Source: Dipetalonema caudispina (Eukaryota; Nematoda; Chromadorea; Rhabditida; Onchocercidae). Taken from it: a stretch of 64,000 nucleotides of DNA. Both the position numbers and the translations under genes were made by a program. Location of the stretch: NCBI GenBank assembly GCA_013365325.1, contig JABVXV010000032.1, positions 124,001-188,000 of the forward strand, in the 5' to 3' direction. This document shows positions 25,901 to 41,300 of this stretch, one piece after another; position 1 is the stretch's first letter, and every line of letters begins with the position of its first letter. The notes under the pieces are model-generated. The model saw only the letters and a program-made list of their open reading frames with translations. It was not told the DNA's origin and made no database searches.

Positions 25901-28900
25901 GAAATCTAACAATTCTTGAAATGAAATTGATTGTTACATATATGACATTTTTAGTTCTTTTTACAAAAAGTGGAAATCGAATGATTCGCATTATGAATTT
26001 TTGTAAGCTATAACACAAACCACGAGATATCTAACATCATTTAGAAGATATCTTTGATATCAATCATATTGTGATGCTTTTGTTGCCGCCTGAAGTTCCA
26101 TTGTTACCGCTAATAGTTGCTTCGAATAATTCTTTTTACTTTAAAAGTATTTCCGTACTTGCCTTCATAGCCAAAATGAGTTTCTACAACTTCCGAAATT
26201 GCTTATTTTGCATCCCTGTAATTTTCTGGATCTCTGAACAAATTCTGGACCACTGGTAATTTCGAAATGTAAGCAATCATTCAAGTCTTGTCCGAACCTT
26301 TAAAGGGGTGAAAACACCTGGTATATCTGCATCTCAGAGTTTAACCATTTACAATCATCTGTTAAGAAAATGGATAGGCTTTATTATCATTCCGACAACT
26401 GTTCAGTATTACAATAAAATTAATATGGTCTTCACGTAATACGTGACAAGAAAAACTAGAATTTTTAACGAAGTGTCGAGAAACCCTAAAAATAAATCTC
26501 TAAATATGTTTGTTAATTCCCAAAAGAACGACCAAGCTGTTTAATTCATGAGCACAGCACTTAATTCAAACCGAACTCCGTTTGTCAGATATCTTTTGCA
26601 TATGTGCTATATTGTGCTTTGATGAAAGGATTTTATCACAAAGGTGGTATTATCTTATTACACACTGCACATAACAAGATTTGGAAATTATTGTTGATTT
26701 ATTATTCTCATCCAACATAAACCTGCTTTTTCTTCACAAAATGTCACTTGCCTGTTCTGTCTGATCTCTGATTTCCGCCACATGTTTAAAAATCGCAGCC
26801 TGAAAGACTCAATGTAACACCTAAAAACAAATTTCTGCATGTTAATCATGTAATAAATTTAGGTCTTTCTCAAATTTCAACATAAAAAACTAAATTTAAA
26901 AATGATTTTGACAGAGAAATAATGACATAATTATTGAAAGATAGCGTTATTAGCGACAAAAAATTAGAACTTTGGAGTTAATTAAAGCCAACTAACTATT
27001 CTTTACCGTGAACTAATAACATTATTTAACTGATTCCATATGATTACGTCAAAATTCTACTGTGGAAATTATTTTTGGTTATAGGTATGATATTTCAATC
27101 TATTTGTTTGTATGTTTTTGCTGTCGAACAGACGTCGTTCAATTTTTTGGATATCAAATTTGAAAAAACTGGTAAATTGCGGTAAATGGTTAAATAAAAA
27201 TAGTTATGGTTTTAAAATTAACACTTAGTACAAATTTAGATAAATTTTAAATTGAAAATAATACAATTCTGAAAAGATGCATGTGTGTAGAACTGAAAAT
27301 AATGTCCATCATTAGATGCTTATACTTTTCAGCTTGAAAAACCTTAGCAGTACTTCACCAATACAGCAAGATTCTTAGATTTATTAATACAATACATGTC
27401 ATACTGAATTGATCTAATTTTTGTACGATCGGCGGATTTATGATTAAAACCACCTCGAAAATACTTACGATAACAAACTTTCTGTTTCTGAACTTTTTTA
27501 AGCAGACAAATTCACTAATTGGAAATAGAGACGATGAAAAAGGAAGGAAGACAAACATAATTTGTTGCTTGAAAAAAATCGCATGCTTCTGAAAATTGTA
27601 GTTCGAAAAATTCATGTTTAGTTTGTTCAAATTAGGATTTGAGAGTGAGTTTTTTTCTTTTTTTTTTTCATGCTATTTTAATGTAAGCAACAACAAGTTT
27701 AGTTTTGGAGATAAAGGAGACGAAAAAAGAAAAAAGGCAGTAAGAAGAGGAATGATAATCTTTTGGGAATAAAAATGAGAATGAGTGAAGTGGACTCTCT
27801 GTTGAAAATATATGTCTGATTAGGCATATCTACTTGCTACTCCATTGTTCAATACTGTCGAAAGAAAAAGACCAAAACTTGTTTTCACATCCATAAGATA
27901 TTTTTTAATTGAGTTACTTTTTAAGTTAATTTCAGCAAAAATGCGACAAATTTAAAGAAGTTTAGTAATAAATAAAGCATAAATTGTTTTTGAAAAAGTT
28001 GTCGGTATGATGATCATCCTTACAAAAATATTTTGATAATAGTAACCTAACTGAATCAACAAAAGTATTGAATTTGCTGTATTATTTTCGATCTATTTTA
28101 AAACTTATGCATAAATTTAGTTTTCAATTAAACAATAGGCTTCATTACTTCTACACATTATATGTTGCCAATCGATCAGTTTCTTCAATTAACAGCTGCA
28201 TAAACTGCTGATATTATCATTCATATGTTAAAATGATTCTCTGCTGAAACCTCTCTCTCTCTTTCTATATATATACATATATGCTTCAAACGGATAGAAC
28301 AGATTTTCCATTGATAATTCAAAATTCCGTTCTGAAATAGGCGTTGTAATAATTACCGGACTGAAAATAACTAATGTTAAAGAAATTCATGAAGCCCTTA
28401 AATTTGGGCAAAAGTACAACGGGAAATTCTTAAAAAATTTCTGCACTTTTTCTTCCTGTGATCGGTAAAGGGGAACAAATGTGGGCCAACGACAAAATTT
28501 TGAGCGAAAAATTGTCAAAAACTTCTCCGTCTCCAAATTTGAAAAGATTTCACTAATTTTGAGTTTTCGGCTTCACCAATTTTTTTCCCTTAGTTTTTTT
28601 TTTCATTATTGGTTCCATTACTTCAAAATTTCACAAAATTTTAAGGAATTTTTTTATCTTAAGGTATTTTTTCTCGAGATCATCAAATTTTGAAGGAAGA
28701 ATTCCTGCAAGGCTTTGGGCGTTTCTGGATTTCGTTAGCACTAAATTTTTTCTAAAATAAATTCAAAAGTTTTTAGATTTTCATTTCTACTTTTTTAATA
28801 CCCATAAATTGTTACACGGAGCATTGACAAGTAAATATTATCCTATATATTATCCGCAGTAACATTTCCAAAAAATTCAGTTTAAATTTAAATTAAACTC

Positions 28901-31900
28901 TAAAATCTTGAAGCGACGAAGACACATTCGATTAAAGTGCAGTGGAAGAGAAACTTTCGAAACTAACTAAAAGCAGAAAAGTTAACAAATAATTGAACCG
29001 TCTAATGCTTATTGAAAAATGGAAGAGATAGGGTGTAAATTAAATAGTGCATCAATGTCGTTTCTTTAGTCAGAACGGTGAAAATTTTTAATTTTCCATA
29101 TCATAAATGGTTATGAAATATTGACGATTGACGACTCTCGACAGATATTTATAGATGCATTTGAATGTATTCATATTCAACTGTACAATATATATATATT
29201 TGTTAATGACAGGCAGATGAATGAAGGAAGGAATTGCTACTTCTTTGATGGATACATTTAGAATCTAAAAAGAGCTAAAGCCTAAATCTGTGAGAGGAAG
29301 CAGTGAAGCATACACATCCGTTTCTAAGTACGAATTTAACGGTTTTTCAATTGCATGCACGCGCTGAGTAACTGATATCAGTCGGCAATTTATTGATGAC
29401 TTCTATTACTTCCAAATTTAACTGCACATAGGACCTGGGCAGTTAAATGTGGAGGTCAATAGCCCTTCAACTGTATTATGTTTCATCAATAAATGGTGAT
29501 CGATAACCAACTAGCAAAGTTTCACATAGTTTTTGCACTTTGTTTTTATTTCTGGCATTTTCATTTTCATGGAATATTCATTCATTCAATTGCCTTTCAA
29601 TTAGTTAGCTTTGAATATTTCATCTTTTTAGCTCTTGGAAATTGCTTTGCTATATCGACCAGTTTATAGATTTTTTTTCGTCCCTATAAGTGAATTAAAC
29701 AATTTAGTTTGAATAATTCTACTGTTATTTTAATTCAAGAAAAAAACAGTGGTTGGAAGGTAACAAACTTTAAGATATCAAGAATCACAAATTGACAACA
29801 GCAGAAAGATTATTTCTAGCATATCGAACTGATGTTATTCATTCAAATTACTCTTTTAAAATTTGAGGATCATGAAATCTTGAAAACTCACGTTTCTGTT
29901 GACTGAGATAGCATATATCATGCCCCAATTATAACATAATGTTCAAGAATTTCGAATCCAACTTGCAAAGTGACATCATAACGTAACAAAATAGTCTTTT
30001 CGATAATCCCAGATTATGATCGACTCCGTGAATTTAACTTTATAGATCTGTAGAAAAGAGGGGAAACGATGTGATAGGAGGATTACATAGAAAAGTTTGT
30101 TTCATCAAATAGCAACAATTAAAACAATTTTTTTTCATGTAGGTTTGATTCATCTTCTGGCAAGGAAGTATTTAATAAAATCTTATCTTAACCACAGAAT
30201 TTATTTTTTACATTGGTTCCAAGTGACATTATTGTTTTTTTAATTTGAACTCAAAGAATATGACAATTTATGAATTATTTTTTCCACATTCTTCCAAATT
30301 GAAAAGCATTTTAGTTGCCCAGAACAGGATCCAACATTTAACTGCCATATGATCGTTGTAAATATAAAAACGCAAATTTTGTGGTATCCTAAAAAGTATT
30401 AAAAGAACAAAATTTTGAATTTAGATTTGGCCAAAAATATCAGATCTCAGAAAGCGAAGCCACCGTTTAGGCACTTGCTTTAAATCCGATTTAAGTCATT
30501 AGTGAGAAGAACTGCAAAACCTACGACATAAAATAAGAGTTAGAACGTCAATCTATATCATCATATCTTTCTCACTAAATTCATATCGGATATATTCGAA
30601 GCTTATTATACAAATTATTTGATTTCATTTTTTTTTCTTCTAAATTCAAAGTACATTAAGAGCATTTTATGTACCAATTTGTGGAGTTTAAAAGTCGATA
30701 GTTTAAAAGTGCCATTGGGATGACGCCTGCTTTGATTAGGTTCAATGATTGTTAGTAAGTGGACAGAAGCTCTACAACTGATCGGATTGGCTTGTGAATA
30801 TAAACCATGTTGTAAAATAGGAAGGAAGAGGAGTGAGCAGTTGGTTTAAATCAAGACATTTGGCCTCTCAGGGAAGGGAAGTGAAGTACGCCACCTCTCT
30901 AGCTCCTCCATTTTTCTTCTTATAGCATTCATTTTGTTTAGCATATTGTGTGTTGTAACCTATCCTCAACCTCTATTTCCAACTACCAATTTCAACAAAT
31001 TCACCTCATCCTTTCCTCTTCCCCTTTTCATATCATTTTACTACTCTAACATCTTTCTTTTCCTGATCCGAACAGAGACAACTCATTTACCCTCTCCCTT
31101 ATGTGCCAAAACATCTTTATCATTTAGACCACATAAAAATTCTCATTCACTTGTCACCTAAATCATCTTATTCGTATCACCATTATTGATATATCGTCTC
31201 TCAATTCATCATCGTCTTTGTTTGTTGTTGATATTTTTAATTCGATAGTTTCAAAATCGCTGCCAATTCTTACACATCTTTATCGCTTAACAGTTCTAAT
31301 TTTAAAGTTGTTATTCATGTCAGAAATCTTTGAATTCCCGATATTTAAAATTCATAAACTGCTTGTTTAACTAATTTTCATAAATCCTCCGGGTGAAATT
31401 TTGGCGGAAAATTTTGGTATTATCAATGTTGAAAAACATTATCATTAAAAACAGATCTGATCCAGAAATTTTAGGACTCAGCAGTCATTTGATTTGTAGT
31501 GTTGCTTGGAGCATTTCTTTAATGTCCTTATATAATCAAATTATTGTACTGGGATCAGAGACAAAATTCTTACCAACAATGAAAATTTTAGAGGTTAGGA
31601 AAACCAACAAGTACTAGCAGCTTACCTGTGGCGTTACTTTTATTCAGAGTGATAAAAAAAAAAAAAGGTGAAAGAAGATAGGTAAAGATGATTATGATGG
31701 CGAGTATCAACTTTCAAAGGTTTATAATGAAATAATTAAATAGAAACATACGATCTAATCATCCGCCTTTGTACCTTCACTCTCTTCTGGTACCTTCTGG
31801 TGATTAATTTCCAGATTTTGACTTTTGACCCGAAAAATAGCCCTTTGTCTTTTTTCGTCCATTTTTCTTCACGGTCTCCTTTCCCACTGCCGTCTTTTCT

Positions 31901-34900
31901 AAGCTTTTAATTTAAGTCAACTGCAAACAAATTGTCTAACAGAAAAGAGAATAACGCCTCATCCTACTCTACATATTCAAAATTATCAAGTAAAGTTTCG
32001 CTATATCCATTCATGTTTTTTCCTCATTTGTTTGCTTTCTTTTTTTTTTTTTTTGTTTATCTCTCACAATTTTTTTAAAGACCAGTAATGCTATTTCTTG
32101 AATTTCTCGAAAAACTAATTCAGGCAACTCCGCAATCATTCAGTTTTTACCTGTTAATGTTGACATGGCGTTGTCTGTAGTAGAAAATTGGCTAAAATTT
32201 GTATTCAGTCATGAGGCTTACAAGTGAAATGACCCATTAAACAGAATCAAGCAATTTTTCATTAGTTGTTCTATGTCTTTACTAAAACGATCACTTGTGA
32301 GTTTTCCGACTTTGTTAGCAAGTGCAAAGTTCATTGTAGGAGTTAAAATCCTTTCTTTTAACTTTTTTTCCCCCAAAAATTTGAAATTTTACTATAGGGA
32401 TGGCAGCTTTTTACTGCACCTTTGAATATATATATATATATAAATCTGGTCTCTTTTTCACTCCAACTTTTTCAAAATTTCTCGGCTGGAAGCGATACAT
32501 TCATCTGATTGTCAGTTCGTTTAGCCGATGTGACAAATTATCCTTTTTTCATTACATTTTTCCTTCACTTCCAAAGAATTCATTTTCTTTGTCAAGTTTG
32601 TCCAGTTTTGCACATCCTTATGTCCCTTATAAAAATTTATCAGGAAATAGTTCATGGAAATTAAAAATAGCTTCCGAGGTTGAGGACAGCTATTATTTAA
32701 TTTCGACAGTTGGATACAGCGATAGACCAACCAACTAACTTCTTGTATAAGATAGCAGTAACATTAAAAAGTTTCTATCAAATTTTCCTTTCGCCACCAC
32801 TTAATTTTCACTTTTTGACACCATTCAGAAATATTTCTAAGAATAAATTTTCACTGTTAATGAAACTGTTTTCTCATTAATGCGTCATTTTCATTAAAAT
32901 CATTTAATTTGATAAATTTGCTTATCCAGTGATTTATGCTCCTTTTGTTGGCATCAAATATGCGTATTTTTGCAGAACAAAGATTTGTAAACGAGGAAGT
33001 TCCTAAAATGTGGAAGAAATGCAACGTGTAAAGATATCAATGATTTTAACAAATGGAGCAAAAAAATTCTCACTGAAATTCTATTTCCTATTTTTCATTT
33101 GGGAAAAGGTGTAATGGAGAAGCACTTCGCTATGTCAGCGCCGCTAACTTTCCACGAGCGAATGCTTTTCCTTCTGTCTATCCATTATTCATTGATCTGT
33201 CTTCTTACTTCTTCTGGCATTTTGCGACTTTCTCAAATTGCTAATTGCTTTCGGCATATAAGTAGTTCGATTTTCTGAATAAGCAAACACATCTTTGAAA
33301 ATATGTATACATTCGCCAGTCTATCACTTTCAGAATATCCGATAACATCACTAAAGAAAAGATATCGTTCACGTTTAGTTACATCAACTTTTCCTCTTTC
33401 TATTCTTTTCGAAAAATCACATTAAATTTCAATTAATCTTGAATTATATGACCCGATCTTTCGGTGCAAAATTGTCTTGCAGCTTGTTACTGGGGAATTT
33501 ATTTAATTAATCAATTTGTTGAAATAAATTATTTAAAATAGATGCTTGTAATTCGTAATACTCCCGCATGATGCATTACGTAGATATTAAGCAAGTAATT
33601 GGAATTTTGATTTTATCGTTCACTTTGTATTGCGTGTTTTATGTGTTCCACAAACAAAAGCACAAACACATATCTACCCATAAGTTTAACATAAATGAAC
33701 ATATCCAGCATATGTTCCTTCAGAAGTCTCTCTACGTCAACTTATATTAAAAGACGACCTTTCAGTTTCGTCTTCCTTACGCTTGCTGTCTATTTAGTTT
33801 GGTTAGTTTTTCATGTCATATTTAAACTTAGGTATCAGTATTAGTGACAGAAGAATCAGGAAGTTTTTTAGGCTACCCGGATCGAGTTTATCACGATTAG
33901 TCAGCTTTTTAAAATGATTTTGGATATGAAGGTCGGTTTTAGTCCGCATTAATTTGCACAAGGAAATTCGGCATTATATAGATTTGACAAATCAATTAAT
34001 TTCATCAATAACAATTTACACAGCATCAAAACAGAATTAGGTCGAAAATTCAGAAAAGAATTCTTGAAATCCTCTACGAAGTTTTTTTTTTTTCAAGTAG
34101 TATCTTCTTTGCAACAGTTTGTTTCTCCTAGATTTTGATCCAAGATATTCTGAATTAAGATCCTTTCTCTTCCCAACCTGAATTATCAACTGATTTAGTT
34201 CGATTTTTTCCACACCATTTTAATTTATTTCGACATTGGCTTAAGCTAATATCTTCATTTTGCATCCGTCGTTGGCCTGACAGAAATTTCTTTCCTTCCC
34301 AGTATTTTCTTACTTTTGCTTTTGGAATTCTTCCGAAAAATTTGGGAAGTGACTCAAAACATTTGTCGGCCAAATACTTACTACCTTGTTATCAAATAAA
34401 TATTCCGCATTGTCGAGCTTCAACAAGCCTTATTACAACATATTGATTTAACGATGGATTTCAAACAGTCTTTTTTTACCGCTTTCTTTTTTTGATATGC
34501 TTCTTTACTTTTAGGGATAATTTTTCACATATTCATTGTTTTAAACGTTGCAATGATTTCCAGTACGATTTAAATCCCTCAAATGATTTTTTTTCGAAAT
34601 GAACAAATTAGTTGACCCGAAACATACTGATGACTAAATCACATCATCTTTATGAATAGATGCGAGTACAAAGCGACTGTGAACAACAGTCATAAGGTCA
34701 ATAAAGGGAAAAGAGATGACAATGGACACTGTAAAGTGTAATGACCCAGAATGTTATTTGTTGGTTTTGCATAGTATTATTTGCACTCTTTAACGGTTAA
34801 TCCCCAAGTGACCTCACTATTTGATTAACTTGCTGCTTTGAAATATTCCAGCAGATGTTCGCCGGTTCGCTCTTTATGCGAACCATTTACCGCTTTCCCC

Positions 34901-37082
34901 ATACCTTTATTGAAAATGTTCGAGTTTTCGGTAATTCTCGTTACTTCTTTAAATTGAAAAATTACATCATCTGTTTACTTAATGCATAATCAGATAAAAG
35001 ATCAAGCTATTCATGTCGATGCTCCATACAAATACCATCTGCCTCATGCAATTTTTGCCATAATCTATATGGCCTTCCTTCTACTTCCATTTATCGTGCT
35101 ACTTGAATCTTTAAATTTCAGATTCTCTATGGTTTTATGTATCTCGATGTACTGGATATTGTCTTTCAGGAAATACATAGAATAGTTATACAAAGATAAT
35201 TTGAAATCAAGCGAGTATATTGAAGCAAATCAGGAAGCAAGTAGCGTATTGCTTTCCAAAACATGGCTAGTGCAGAAAGATTTCAACTTTAATCCTTCTT
35301 GACAGCATCACTAATTATATCAAAATCTTCAATGCTTCAATACTTCGATCATAGTAACAATCAAAAAGATGCTGTCTATGTTACTCAATGTTGCAACATT
35401 CCAAATCCCTTATCTGTTTCGAAGTTTTGAACCCTATAGAAATTTTATCTCCACTTACTTTTTTCCCTCCATGAGTGATGTCTAAGCCATATTCACAATA
35501 GCAGGACTTAATTATAAAGCTTTAAAATCCTTTTCATTGGTATAATTCTGCTTTTTCTATTTTTGATTTATTAAAAATATATTCTCTCTTTTCTCATCGC
35601 TACGAATTGTGGAACTATGCCTAGCAAACTAGCATGCATATTCTATTGTGTTTAGATGAAAGGGGAACTTTCCTCTTGACAAGCTTGATGAAAATTTAGG
35701 TCGATGAATAAGGGTTAATTTCACTTTGTGATGAAAGCTGAACTAGCGTGAGGTCGAGCAGTAGTAAGTATACCAGGGAAGCTCTGTTGCTATATGATGT
35801 TATTTTGTTGACTGGAAATCTGAAAGTCACTACCTGATGATGATAATCTAAATTTGTTTAATTTCTAAATTCAGCTTAATTCGTCTCATGGCAAAACCAA
35901 CTAGCTAACAAATGATATTATTCAGTGTCTTCTCCCACATCTCTTTTCCTTCTTCCTAACCTTAAGTTTGATTTCAATTCATTTGGTTCATCCATCCGCG
36001 ATAGCTGTTTATCGGATTGGTGGAAATTCAATTTACACAATTAAAGATAATCAGTAGTCGTCCCGGATGTGAGCGAAGATGACAAGTAATCCATTGTTGT
36101 CTCAGTTAAAATAAAATGGTAATATAGGATATATGCATATTCAGAATGAATTAATCATTTGTAGTGCGTATAAGCTTTGCTTAACATCGTTGCTCAATTA
36201 ATTGTTCTATCTATTAATTAGCAAAATTAATACGCTTATATTAGAACCAATTGAGAATTTATTCCCAACCGTTCCATTATTAATTCCTTAAAAATATTGA
36301 TCTCTGTCTTAATAATAATTTAACTTGCTGTTATGGTAGTTGTTATGATGGGAAATTTTTTTTCCTTAAACTTCAACATTTCAAAAGACCAAATGATCTA
36401 ACGCTTTCATAGTTCAAACTAGAATTTTGCAATATCACTGATCTTTTGTTCCTCATATCTAACATAAATTATTTGATGAGATTGAAGAATATGAGAATGA
36501 TTTACAAATAAAACATTTCCTAAAAAGAAATTAAAACGGATGAGTGAAATATGATGCAATGATAATAATGAGAGCGGAAAATCGAGATTATGAGGCATAA
36601 GAGGGACAATAATTAGCCACCTATCATCACTATAGCGTAAATGAACAATTTTGAGAACTCTAATTTTATTATATTTCTTTGAGAATGATATAAGAAAATC
36701 ATTAAAGAATATTTCGAAAAAATGTCAACTAACGTGTCATCGTCTCATTCCAAACTAAAGCCGTTTTGTATTTCAGCAGAGTTGTCTGAAGCTTCTCACA
36801 GCTCATATTTCATAAGCAATCAACTCCAAATTTCTTCCTACCAAATGAATCTTCCTTCTATATAACTCCTATATTATTTTCCTTAAAAAGGATGTCAACT
36901 AACTTGTGACAATACTTCGTTTTTAGGTACTTTTTTCCATCATATCTCTTCTTGCAACAACTCTCATTGTTCATTCAAATGAGAAGGAATACGAATACAG
37001 CTTTTATATTGTTATCTCATTCAATGAGGACTATTGTTTATTGTCCTTGTTAAATAATAAACGTTGTTCTCTTTTCCAGTCG

Positions 37083-37110
37083 TTTTTTTTTTTTTTTTTT
37101 TTTTTTTTTT
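37083..37110 (+). repeat. Poly-T run (28 T)
   Basis: Uninterrupted T run about 1.2 kb upstream of the SYG-2 start. It is a simple repeat with no adjacent duplication noticed. Confidence 0.9.
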
Positions 37111-38280
37111 CTCCCACCACTGCTAGCAAATTTTCCCCTTAATAATTGAAATGTTCAAGTCAGGTCTTATTATTCTAGTTTTCGATTGCTAATTATAATT
37201 TAACTCTATTCGCATAAAAATACTTTCATCGTTGTGTGGAAATGGTATCAGTTAGGTAATTTTAAGCATGTGAATATATTTCTAAAAGTTTGAACGTACT
37301 AAGATGTACCCAAACTAGGGATCAATATCTGGAATCATAGATGAAAGGTAAAAAATCTGGAGAATATGGCTCCGATTAGTTAATTTTCAATGCTTTGGAA
37401 AGAAAAATGAAACAAATACGTGGCGATAAGCTTATGTTAGCTAATGTATTGGTATTAGAAAAATGTTGAAAGATACCCTTTCTTTACTTTACGTGTTTTC
37501 TCATGCAACAGACAATTATTTCTTGCTTTTTTTTTTTTTTGAATATCTCTTCCTTTTTCTCTCCTCTTCCCAACAATGCTTTATGCCGATTTTGTCATAA
37601 ACCAAATCGCGCGAATGCTGCTAATCCGGGCGTCTTTGTTCATTGCTTTCTTGGAAGGGAGTGGTGCGCTTTCGCTCTGTAGACGATGTATTAAATGGCC
37701 TATAGAGCGGTTGTCCACTTTGTTAATTATTGATTTATATATTAATTTATTTGTTTTATTATGGTAAGACTTAGACACATTAAGAATTAAAGACTTTAGA
37801 TATTAATTGCCTGCAACTTCGTTTTTAGTTGTTTGAGAGCAGATAGAAAATTTCCACTTTGATTTGATCGTTTTTGCTTAAATTCAGAAAATTTCTATGT
37901 TCAACTTTTAGCTTCTTCGTAGTGGCAACGTTTGTAACTTAAATTGAAGTGCTTGATAAGTATCAGAAAGATATGTCATTTAGGATAATCCATATGATGA
38001 CAGCTGTTATATTCATTCTCGTCCTTGGTGAAGTTAAGGTTTCCTTCATTTGTCATTCTATTCTGCGGTATTTTCCTCTCCATCCATCTTCCGCCACGTG
38101 CTATTGTTTTCCATGAATTAATATGGATAATCAGATCGTTCCCTTCTCAGAATTACAACTTGAATTTCATTTTCATTTTTGATAAGATGGGTAGACTGAA
38201 GCTATCATTGCAACAACTCCAATTGGAGTGTTATTAAATTTAATTTTCTCGGGAAGTCTTTCAAAGTGATATGTGTGTGA

Positions 38281-38288
38281 TTTTGCAG
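38281..38288 (+). promoter_or_regulatory. Probable spliced-leader acceptor of the SYG-2 mRNA
   Basis: A strong acceptor (ttttgcag) sits 13 bases before the SYG-2 start codon, and no upstream coding exon is visible. In nematodes this arrangement usually marks a trans-splice site. The resulting leader would be very short and contains an extra ATG (38297) out of frame with the main start (38302). Cis-splicing to a non-coding first exon is the alternative. Confidence 0.55.
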
Positions 38289-38301
38289 TGATTGCGATGA
38301 A

Positions 38302-41300
38302 ATGCTGGTTGCCTTATTTACCATCATAGTACTGCAGTGGTTGCGTTTGACACATAGTACCGTTCAAAATTTTTTCAAGGAACAACCCAAAAATCAGGTC
38401 ACTTTATGCTAATTCTGAAATGTCTGTCAAATTCATTACATCGTAATTTACATTTTACGAGTGAGAAATGGAATAACTTCGTGGTGTTTCAGAGTGTATT
38501 ACTTGGCGAAGATGTACTCTTGAAATGTTCTGCTCATCAGTCAGCATTGGTCAGCCAGTGGCGAAATAATGATGGCAGTCTTTTGGGGTAAGCTTTCCAA
38601 CTTTTTACTTTTTACTTCCTTACTTCGTTGGTCATCAGGAAGAACCCGCCTGAGTTAGTGTATGTAATTCTGTTTTGAATTTTAATATGTTCTATATGAT
38701 CGGAAACTTGTTTTAATATCCTAACAAGTAAGACATCGGAAAACTCGCAGAAGCTCGCTTGTAAGATGCAGAGAAGATGTCATGATAGATTAATTACTTT
38801 GCAGTTTTCACGATGCAGGAAAATTAGCAGGACATGAAGGTCGATACAGCTATGTGACCCATAGTCCAGATGAAAAGCATTTAAAAATTGAAAATGTGAC
38901 ACTGAAAGATGATGGCTTGTTTGAATGTCAAATGATACATCCCAGCTTGGGTGCTTATCGAACATCTGCCTCCGTCACTGTCTTAGGTAAGATAATCACA
39001 TCATTCATTTCAACAATTTTTCAAACGCTCGTTGGTTCTGACCAAGTCCTTCTTAAGGTCAGGTTTATTGAATATTATAAGGGACCGTCTTCGAAATATT
39101 CAACTTGTCAATGTGATACCACGATTCATGGCATATTTGATCATTTGAAAGATAGTGGTAAGGGCGTTATTAGAGTAGATTTAAGTACTTAGATTTTCTT
39201 CTCAGTAAAAATGCTAGAAAGTGATTTTGTCCAAATTCCGACTGTCTCTTTGTTTGTCATTAATTTCATTAGTTTACTGATGAAGTGTACAATTCGTCCA
39301 AGTAGCTAGTGAACAATTTTGACATTCAATTTGTTCCTTACCTGACCTACACTTTAACATCTTTAATAACACTATCGATTTGCAGTACCTCCGGAAAAAG
39401 TTACTATTTTGGATGTTGTTCCCGGTTCTGTTATTAATGTTGTCGAAGGAAATAATTACAATCTAAGTTGCTTGGCAGCTAATGGAAAGCCTCATGCAGT
39501 TATAAATTGGTATATTCATGGAAAGAAGATTGATGATAGTGTTAAACGATGGACGGAAATGAATGCAAATCGCACAGTTACTGCTTTCGCAACTCTCTCC
39601 TGGAAGCCTCGGTACTACATTTCTACTAAAATAAATTCTTTCAGTTTCCGGATATAAACGAAAGTTAGTATCAGAATTTCATTTTCCTTTCTTTTTTACA
39701 GGAGAAGTGACATTGGGGCGGTTCTCACTTGCGAAGCTCTGCATTCGTCAACTTCTACTCAGTTCAGAGTGAATGTCACATCTAATGTTTTATGTAATCT
39801 TTTAAAAATTTATCACTTTAATTTTTAAGTTTTTTGAAGCTGAATAATAAAGCTGTTGAGAACCTCTCTGGTACTGTTGTGTAGTAGAGATTAATTTGTT
39901 TGAGTTAGTGATTATCGTTTCACATCCCAATACGGTGCAGTATATATTTCAGCGTTCTAAAAAATTCTTCCATTCACAAGAAGCGAATAAGTTGTTCTTT
40001 TACTTTAATGTCATCGAAGGACTTTTTTTTTTAACTGATACCGATCCTTGTTTATCTTTTCAGATCCTTCAGAAGTGCCAAGGATAGATATTTTGGGTCA
40101 ACCTGGTCTCATAAAACCTGGTGATAATATTACTTTGAAATGTTCGGTTGTCGGAGGCAATCCACCGCCCAGACTTCTTTGGTTTCTTCATCGGAACCTT
40201 ATTGGTAGCAATTATACGTATGATGAATTAACGAAAGTATGTTATTTGTATCTGAATATTCCTGTGTGTCATAAGTTTGCCATTCTTTTTTTCTTTGGGT
40301 ATAGACAAATTACGGATCACAGTTATAGCGAATTTGCTTATGTTCCAAATATCGCTTTGGTGTAGAAAGATAGAAGCGAAGAGTCTAATACCTTACGGCC
40401 TATGGCCATCTTTCGCTACGTAGTGATATGTTCTTAACTAGGTTATACAGTCTTTTCAAAAATAATGAGTGTCAAATTCATGTACTGACTCACTTCTAAT
40501 AAACTTTACAATTACTTCAAATGGTTAGTGTCGACTTTAAAAAATCTACGAGGTACTGGTCATTAGATCTCGTCTTGTCCGCTTGTTTAAATTCCACCCT
40601 ATTTCCGGGAATCACACTTTCTCTGGGAGAACGATAAGGAAGTTTCATGGCAATATATCAAGGGTGTTCTTTTTTACTGTAGAAAATAGAGAAGATTGTT
40701 TTTGTGCATCATATATAAATTATGTTTTCAGGAAACTGTGAATATCTTTTCATTGATTGTTGGTGTAAATGATAACGGTGCGGTGTATGAATGTCAGTCA
40801 ACAAATTTGGCCGATAATGAGCCTCTTTATGAAGGCATTCGTCTCTCTGTTTCATGTAAATTTTTGAAATTGTAGTAAACGGAATTTGTGTTTTCAAATC
40901 CTTGCAAATTTTTCAATTCTAGATGCTCCTCGTAGCGTTGAAATATCTGGCGAAACAACTACACGAACTGGACGCACAGTTGCGGTACAATGTCGAACAG
41001 GGTATTTTTTCTAAATTCATTTTTTTTTTTCTTTTTAATGTCGAATGATGTTTTGGACATTTCCTGAATAGACACATACAATCAGGAAAAATAAAATGGT
41101 AAATTTTGATGAACATATGAATTTCCAACCATGTCAAGAGTATAAATTTTAGGTTAGCGAATCCAGCAGCCAGAATTTCTTGGCTAATTAACGGACAGGC
41201 AGTGCAATCAATGAGTCATTCATATTTAGAGCAGACTACTGGTACTGTTACTGTTTCAAATCTAACTATAAGTCCAACTGATGTAAATGTCATTAAACAT

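Larger units (their letters stand above)
19565..38280. other. AT-rich gene desert between the zinc-finger and SYG-2 genes
   Basis: About 18.7 kb without any exon I can support. Frames are short (mostly under 80 codons) and rich in Phe, Ile, Lys and Asn, as expected by chance at this base composition. Apart from the hairpin at 19.87 kb and T runs, no transposon ends, tRNA or other RNA gene was recognised by eye. The distal part presumably contains the SYG-2 promoter, which I could not delimit. Confidence 0.5.

Noticed and set aside
34155..34373. Hydrophilic 72-codon minus-strand frame in the gene desert
   Set aside because: Composition is protein-like, but there is no ATG start, no acceptor and no neighbouring exon; it is within chance expectation.
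34982..35185. 67-codon frame with a hydrophobic stretch
   Set aside because: A hydrophobic stretch is expected from T-rich sequence; no supporting exons or promoter.
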